Origin: Karstenula rhodostoma CBS 690.94
Lineage: Eukaryota; Ascomycota; Dothideomycetes; Pleosporales; Didymosphaeriaceae
Reading direction: 5' to 3'
DNA: 14,282 nt
Assembly: GCA_010093485.1 (NCBI GenBank)
Contig: MU001493.1
Location: forward strand, 1 to 14,282
Below are positions 8,481 to 14,282 of this stretch, piece after piece. The first letter of the stretch is position 1, and every line of letters begins with the position of its first letter. A program made the translations under genes and the position numbers. Below the pieces are notes generated by a model that searched no databases, was not told where the DNA came from, and saw nothing but the letters and a program-made list of their open reading frames with translations.

Positions 8481-11400
8481 TACTTAGAAGGGGTATATAT
8501 TATCCTTAAGGTATTACTATCTAGGAAGCTATTAATAATAATATAATAGTAGACTTTATTTAGAGACTAGAGTTATATATAGGTAAGAATAAGTATCTTT
8601 ACTATATTGCTGGCCTTATTAAAATATATATTAGGGATAGCGTCTACTAGTACTAGCCTAGTAAGACTAGGTTTACCGTTCTAACTAATCCGTCTACCTA
8701 CCTAAATAAGGCCATAGAAGTTTACTAGTAGTATAAAATATAGTATTATATATATATCTAGTATATCTAGGCCTTCTATAAGAATACTTATAGCTACTAT
8801 AATACCTATTTCTAAGGCCTAAAATTATACTAGGCTTATAAATTATTCTTTCTTCTTTATCTTTCTATAGTACTTAGGATAGTTAAGCTATAGAGCCAGT
8901 ATATCTATAGTTATAGTAAGGTTAATATAAATAAAAACCTTTTTATATAATTAGAGAACCTTTTTAATATATTTTACTATAGCTATTATAGGGTCTATAC
9001 TTATTATATATAAGGTATAGACCTTATACTAAATTTCAGGCTAAATAGTAGACTCCCTAAAGGTTATAATATTAATAGGAAGCCTAAAAAGTTAAAAGGC
9101 TTAGCTCTATTTAGTAGATAGTAGGGTTATAAAGAGGAGTATAAAAGGGATATAGTATTTAGTAAGTATATAGAGATTATAAAGGTAAGGGTAATAGGCT
9201 ATATCTAGGAGGATAATATAGTAGAACTTATCTATTATAATTCTCTCTAATACTTCTAATACTTTCTACCTAATAATATAGGCCTAAAAGGAATCCTTTA
9301 AGATATTTTTAAGAATTACTAGAATAATAGATACTTACTTATTATATACTCCTTACTACTATATAGTAGCTCTAATCTATAATTTAGAATAATAATAAAA
9401 AAAATTAGAGTAGAGTACTACTAGTAGGATAATAATAATAGTCTAACTATAGTCTAGAAAGTAGATAGAAAGGAGAAAAAGGAGACTTTTACTAGACCTA
9501 GTACCTATAATATAGATAACTATACTCTCCCCTATTAAAATTATATAGAGAGCTTACTCTTATTATCCTCTAAACTAGGCTAACTTTCTAAAATTCTCTT
9601 ATAATAGTTATACTATATTAATACCTAGATAATTAGGATAGATAGCTTTCTTAGCTTCCTAGAAGGCCTCTTCCTCTTAGATTAAAAGGAACCCTAGGGC
9701 CTTATACTACTTAGTAGATATCTTAAAATATACCTCTAAATTATTAAACTTATAAGTAAAAATTCTTAAAATATCTAGAGTATAGACTATATAGGCTATT
9801 TCTAGTAAATAGTTAGCTTATATTTTATAGGCTTTTACCTCTACTTTATCTATTATCTTATTAACCTCCTCCTTTAATAGTTCCTATAGCAGGCAATTAG
9901 TAGTAGAAAGCTTTCTACTAAAGGTAATAAGGAGATAGTATATTATATTAATATTAATCTCTTTTTCTATCTAATAAAGTATTACCTGCCTTATAATATA
10001 ACTAAGAGCCTAAAAGGTAGTTTATTACTTACTAAGTAGGTCTGGCTAAAATAGGTAGCTCTAGGCTTAATTATAGTAATAGTTATATATCTCCTTATTA
10101 ATTTATCCCTATATAGTAAGGTAGAAAGGACGAATAAGCTAGATATACTAAACTAAAAGGCTACCTACTTTATAAGAAAAAAAGTAGTAGATAGTTTTTA
10201 TAGACTTATCTCTATTATAGCCCTTATAGTATTAAGGAATAATAGTAATAAGGCTATTATAGAGGAATATATTCTAGATACTAATTATATAACTATTTTT
10301 AAGTTATAAACTTAATACCTTAGTACTATAACTAGACTGGCCACTTATAAAGTATATAAGATCTAAGAGTATACTAAGAAATTCTTAGATAAGGTTATAG
10401 TACTACTATACCTAGATATAGTCTTTAATACTAATAAGTAAATAACCTTTAGAGCCCTTTATATTAAATAACTATAAAAGCTATTAGATAATAAAACTAA
10501 TACTATACTTAAGTTATAGATTATCTATATTAAAGATACTAAAGCCAGGGGTTATATTTTTTAAATCTTCTCTTAATATATTCTATAGGATAGAGGGTAG
10601 CCCTACCTATATCTATATAAATACTAGCTAGTAGAGAAGGGTAAATACCTTCTTAAATAGGTTACTTACTATAGAAGAGAATAAAGTAAGGTCTATTCTA
10701 ATTCTATAAATAGTTATATTATCCCTATTCTAGTAAATAAAAATATCTAAGTTCTCCCTATACTAAAAGGTACTAAGAAAGCGTGCTATATTAATAAACT
10801 AATTTATAGAGGTAGGGTACTCTATAGTAAGGTAGTTATATACTTATATTTTAAATATATTATATAGCTCTCTATTCTAATCCTCTACCTCGTAGTTATC
10901 TAATTTAATAATAAGAAAGCTAGCCTCCTCTTAGAAAACTAGTAAATTAGAATTAGAATAATCTAGAACCTCTATAGGTACTATATAGAGAAGTATATCT
11001 TAGAGATACTATAGACTAGTAAACCTATATATCTTTTTAAGGGCTAATATATTAGTAGTAAAGTTATAAGCCTCTTAAAATCTATTATCTTAGGGGGAGA
11101 GACTAAGGAAGACTATTAGGGTAATAAGGACGAGTTTAAACTAAATAGACTAGCTAGTTTATTCTAGTAAGGAGAGCTAGAAAGTATAATAATATCCTTT
11201 AAATAGGTTTAAATATATATAGTTATAGTACTCTTTAATAGTAGGGGAAACTTCTATTATATCTAGATAGGTTATAACCTACTTCTAAGCTAGTTACTAA
11301 TATTTTTATAGATAAAGGGTCTTAGGTTGTATAGCCCTAGAAGATAAAGTATAAAAGAAGAAAAGGAAGATTTTCTAGAGAGGGTTAGTATAGTAAAGAG

Positions 11401-12340
11401 TAGAGTCTTAGTAAAATTTAATAGGGACTATAGGAATATTATATTTATACTCCTATATTACTTAGATTTATATAAAGTAGGAGGTTTTTATTACTATATT
11501 TTACTATATATAAGCTATACTCTTTATAGTAGTATATAGGTAAAAGAGCTTAGGTTTAAGTTTGGCTTTAGATATAGTAATAAACACTAGGTATACTTAC
11601 TATATAGTAATACTAGTAAAGACCTCTAAAAATCTAGTATATACTATTTATAGATTTATAGATATAAAAGATATACTAGGTATAAATTATAACTATTATT
11701 CCTATATATATTATACCTATACTAAAGTATATTATAGCTAGGACTTTAGGAAAGAGGCTATATTATAATTTAGTTATATAGTAGGAGTAACAGGCTTAGC
11801 TAGAGATAATATAGATTAAGAGTAATAAAAATTAGAATATAAATTAATTAGGGATATAGGGATACTATATAGCTTAGGTAGGGTTTCTATAATACTAGTA
11901 GAAGGTACCTTAAATTAGTAGGTTATACTAAGGTAGGTAAATAGGGGTAGGATAGAAGGAAAGAACTATTAGCTTATAACTATCCTAATATAGTTAGAGT
12001 ACTAGAAATGGCGCTTAGTTATACTATTATAGGAATGGCTATAGATCGCGTAACTATTATATAGGTAGGTAAATATATTATACTTTATAGTAGCTCTAGT
12101 AATAATTAAGCTATATATATTATAGTAATAGCTATTACTATATACTAGTAGACTAGAATAGGGTATCTTAGTCTTAGTAGAGATAATAAAATCCTTATAG
12201 TTTTATAGAAGAGGATAGTTATTAGATAGGTTATTAACTAACTCTTAGATTTTATATCTTTATTTAGATATAGTGGTATTATAGTACTCTCTACTAAAGT
12301 AAAAGAATACCTTATTAAAAAGGAGAGTATAGTAATATAA
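8476..12340 (+). pseudogene. Fossil gene G1, very large protein of unknown function
   Basis: A single plus-strand frame of about 1,290 codons with no phase change, the largest fossil in the window. Between 10142 and 11590 I count about 34 stops in 483 codons (7%), all TAA or TAG. Clean runs: 50 codons at 10157-10306, 63 codons at 11348-11536 (starting SIKEEKEDFLERVSIVKSRV) and 37 codons at 11951-12061. The last contains two of the four surviving ATGs (12008, 12035), both in frame, in LEMALSYTIIGMAIDRVTI. A retained GTC-TGG-CTA (Val-Trp-Leu) near 10039 and CAG-GCA near 9890 also fit. The end is a TAA at 12338. Large fungal subtelomeric proteins include RecQ-like telomere-linked helicases, but I could not find a Walker A, DEAH-type or TATLPP-like motif in convincing positions, so no function is given. 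Confidence 0.6.
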
Positions 12341-12419
12341 TATATAGAATATAAAGTTATAAGTTTTATTAAAATAAATAAATATTACTTAGGCTATAGT
12401 AGATAGAGGAGGTAGCCTT

Positions 12420-12461
12420 AATTTTAGCCCTAATCTAGGTTAAAATTAGTAGGCTACTAAG
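12420..12461. repeat. 42-bp palindromic block, copy 1
   Basis: Begins AATTTTAGC and contains TAAAATTAG, so its first 30 bp form inverted arms (AATTTTA / TAAAATT) around a central TCTAG. It ends with GCTACTAAG. Matches 12487-12528 at most positions. Confidence 0.8.
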
Positions 12462-12486
12462 GTAGAGGGAATATATAGCGCTATTT

Positions 12487-12528
12487 AATTTTAGCTATAG
12501 TCTAGACTAAAATTAGATAGCTACTAAG
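12487..12528. repeat. 42-bp palindromic block, copy 2
   Basis: Same arms as copy 1, with a perfect 10-bp palindrome AGTCTAGACT in the centre. The copies are 67 bp apart, not a multiple of three, which argues against a coding repeat. Confidence 0.8.
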
Positions 12529-12601
12529 CTAAACTAGAAAAATATTATATATTAGTATATAATAAAGGTAATATAGCTACTAGTATTAGATAATAAATAT
12601 A

Positions 12602-14077
12602 TTAGTAATAATAGTATATATACTATTAGGTATTCGCGAAGAAAAGGAACTAATTAAGAGTAATTTACTAGATATACTATAGTATATATATAAAGCTATA
12701 TATTCTAGAGGCCCTATATATAGGGAAGTGTATAATAAGAATAGCTCTACTAGTAATATTTTTATAGTACCTACACTAGAGGATATAGTATAATAAATAT
12801 ATTAATATATTTTAAAGAAAAATATTACCTAGTTTATTGTATAAGAGTATAAGAGTTAAATAGTAGAGGATAAAAAGACTAATATTAGAAAAGTATATAA
12901 AAGTACTAGTAGGGTTAGTATTAAGAAGAGGCGTACTAAGAGATAGAATAATAAAAAGAAAGACTAAGGTATAAAAAAAAAAAGGAAGGAGTAACTAAAA
13001 AAAGCTAGTATAAGAGATATAAATAAGAGACTAAAATAGAAGTTAAAAGAGATAATAATATAAAAGGTAGTAAGTATATAAGACTTATCTACTATAATAA
13101 CTAAAAATATTATAATAAGTAAAGAGGAGTAGAGGTATAGAAAGTTTATCTAGAGTTTACTAGAAGTAGGTATAGATATAATAGGCGGTATAATTAATAG
13201 GGCTATAGTAATTAAAATAGTAAACTATTTATAGGATTAGAAAATAATACTATAGGTATAGAGAGTATAGTATAAGGAGGGAAAGAGGTTCTTTACTAAT
13301 ATAGGAAATAAAGTAAGTAAACTTATAGTAGGGGAAGATATATTATTTAGAGGAAATAGAGAAAGTAATATAAATTAAAGATAAAACTAGCTAGTATTAT
13401 TATAGTATTTAAGAGATATATATATAAAGTCTAGTCTTATAGGGGGGGATATAGTAAGGTTTATATTACTATATATAATAGTAAAGTAGGGCCAGGCTAT
13501 TAGGATTATTAGAGAGATAAGGTAGCGATAGATATAGGTAGTAATTTAGATAAAATTTAAAGTAGTAGAAATAATAGTATAGGAGCGAAAAGTACTATCT
13601 AGTAGGTAAAGAAGAGGCTATATAACTATAGTAAAGGAATACTTATTTAGAGTTTTATATTATATAGTAGAAGGGGAAGAAGCTATAGAGTATATAGACC
13701 TATCTATATAGAAAGAGTTTAGAAAATAGTTAGAGGTAGGAAAGAGGTAGTATATACTAAGGGTAAAATTTAGAATTAAAATATTTATAATCTTACCTTA
13801 GAATACTATCTTAAATATATATATTAAAAAAGGTATAACTATAGTATAGTTTAGCTTCTAAATAGATATAGTTATAAAGTATAATAAGGAGGTATTTAAG
13901 AGTTCTATAGTAATTAAGGATATATATATTACCTATATAATAGATAGACTACCTCCTAAAAAATTATTACTAGAGGAACTATTAGATAGTAACTTAGTAA
14001 AATATAACTTAGTAAGAGGTCTATAGCTAGTATATTATACTATTAAAGAGGAAAGTTTTAGTAATATTAGTATATAG
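12602..14077 (+). pseudogene. Fossil gene G2, lysine-rich then mixed protein
   Basis: About 490 codons in the same phase as G1. It opens with GIREEKELIKSNLLDIL around a retained TTCGCGAA (12633-12640). A strongly basic region at about 12923-13000 (KKRRTKR, KKK, KKKRKE) is followed by Lys/Glu-rich sequence that could be a coiled coil or nuclear targeting segment. The middle reads KEYLFRVLYYIVEGEEAIEYIDLS. The C-terminal part has a 54-codon stop-free run at 13862-14023, including DRLPPKKLLLEELLDSNLVK. It ends at TAG 14075 or TAA 14102, just before two dispersed motif copies. It may be the C-terminal part of G1 rather than a separate gene. RLPP weakly recalls the TATLPP motif of fungal RecQ-like helicases, but the upstream ATP-binding motif is not where it should be. 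Confidence 0.52.
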
Positions 14078-14100
14078 GAGAATATACCTTATAATAGGGG

Positions 14101-14115
14101 TTAATAGGAAAGTTT
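14101..14115 (+). repeat. Dispersed motif copy 5
   Basis: TTAATAGGAAAGTTT directly after GGGG (14097-14100), just beyond the end of G2. Confidence 0.6.
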
Positions 14116-14145
14116 AGATATATATAAAGGATCGTGCTAAGGGAG

Positions 14146-14175
14146 ACTATAGGAAAGTTATAAATTTTTATAACT
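14146..14175 (+). repeat. Dispersed motif copy 6 with hairpin
   Basis: ACTATAGGAAAGTTA at 14146-14160, 45 bp after copy 5. Its last bases enter a perfect stem-loop, AGTTATAA / TTATAACT with a 4-nt loop (14156-14175). A terminator role for G2 is conceivable but unproven. Confidence 0.5.
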
Positions 14176-14194
14176 ACCCCTATTATAGTTTCTA

Positions 14195-14282
14195 GATACT
14201 AGGTATTAGTTAATAAGATAATTAGTATTAGTTAATAGGATACTAGGTATTAGTTAATAGGATAATTAGTATTAGTTAATAG
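14195..14282. repeat. 22-bp tandem repeat (44-bp higher-order unit), runs off the window
   Basis: Four 22-bp units at 14195, 14217, 14239 and 14261. They alternate between GATACTAGGTATTAGTTAATA(A/G) and GATAATTAGTATTAGTTAATAG, so the true period is 44 bp. The second 44-bp copy differs from the first at one base. The array continues past 14282. Confidence 0.9.

Larger units (their letters stand above)
12341..12601. other. Disrupted stretch between G1 and G2
   Basis: In the G1/G2 phase the stop density rises to about 20% here (12 stops in 60 codons). From about 12400 to 12590 the next phase reads better, including KLDSY and AKLEKYYILVYNKGNIATSIR. This could be an intron-containing junction, the 5' part of G2, or a small separate gene. 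It also holds a duplicated palindromic block. Confidence 0.4.
201..14282. other. RIP-mutated subtelomeric domain
   Basis: CpA and its complement TpG have been almost completely turned into TpA. CTAG, TATA and TTAG words are everywhere, while CC, GG, CT, AG and many CG steps survive. By eye only four ATG triplets remain on the plus strand after base 200 (about 206, 5788, 12008, 12035). TAA and TAG interrupt every frame. This directional C-to-T change in CpA context on both strands matches RIP in Pezizomycotina, which acts on duplicated DNA in the sexual phase. Such domains are usually heterochromatic; that last point is family knowledge, not visible here. Confidence 0.96.

Noticed and set aside
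8281..8530. Plus-strand reading with a possible C-x2-C / HH zinc-finger pattern (after turning Tyr back to Cys/His)
   Set aside because: It is antisense to the better minus-strand frame E over this stretch, and nearly any Tyr-rich RIP reading can be turned into a Cys/His pattern.
9535..10190. Minus-strand basic frame convergent with G1
   Set aside because: It lacks acidic residues and is the antisense of the G1 phase, which continues on both sides without a break.
10409..10432. Peptide YLDIVFNT in G1, resembling a reverse transcriptase aspartate motif
   Set aside because: Spacing to any second motif (YxDD or equivalent) is not met and no other RT block is seen nearby.
12008..12064. Short ATG-started ORF of 18 codons
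   Set aside because: It is a clean piece of the much longer G1 frame, in phase with it, and survives only because the local sequence had few CpA/TpG sites.
13760..13980. Possible RecQ-like helicase motifs in G2 (KIFIILP, GITIV, RLPP)
   Set aside because: No G-x-G-K-S/T, no D-E-x-H, and the distances between the candidate pieces are far too short for the family.
1..14282. tRNA, rRNA, CRISPR array, long terminal repeats or intact transposon ends
   Set aside because: Looked for and not seen; no cloverleaf, no regularly spaced repeats with unique spacers, and no long matching direct or inverted termini.

Overview
The window is a chromosome end of a filamentous ascomycete fungus, most likely Pezizomycotina. 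It opens with about 16 copies of CCCTAA, the C-rich strand of a TTAGGG telomere, so the chromosome runs from left to right. From about base 205 on, almost every CpA and TpG has become TpA, while CC, GG, CT, AG and even CG steps remain. This is the signature of repeat-induced point mutation (RIP), the fungal process that mutates duplicated DNA. Stops occur in every frame and ATG is almost absent, so no gene here can make a full-length protein.

Layout: telomere 1-95; a GC-rich collar that escaped RIP, 96-200; a nearly pure A/T stretch with short repeats and an inverted interstitial telomere remnant, 201-411; then RIP-killed genes to about 14.08 kb; then repeats to the window end. Reading in-frame TAA/TAG as former CAA/CAG (Gln) or TGG (Trp), and ATA as former ATG, I can follow eight fossil reading frames: A (-, 441-1240), B (-, 1724-2707), C (+, 2762-3934), D2 (-, 3912-4740), D1 (-, 4785-6680), E (-, 7329-8480), G1 (+, 8476-12340, about 1,290 codons) and G2 (+, about 12602-14077). 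B/C and E/G1 are divergent pairs, and C/D2 are tail to tail. The frames run for hundreds of codons without shifts, because RIP makes substitutions and not indels.

I chose strands by stop density, by long stop-free runs, and by which reading is rich in Lys/Glu/Asp/Asn rather than uniformly hydrophobic. I could not assign any frame to a protein family. All boundaries are approximate.

The spacers hold most of the non-coding structure: a 79-nt purine tract, a 19-bp minisatellite, a 70-bp tandem repeat, and a dispersed motif (about TATAGGAAAGTTT after a G-run). That motif recurs in one orientation, mainly at gene boundaries. RIP needs a duplicated template, so at least one other copy of much of this block probably existed in the genome. 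A subtelomeric gene family or a large mobile element are the two simplest explanations. I saw no tRNA, rRNA, CRISPR array or intact transposon.
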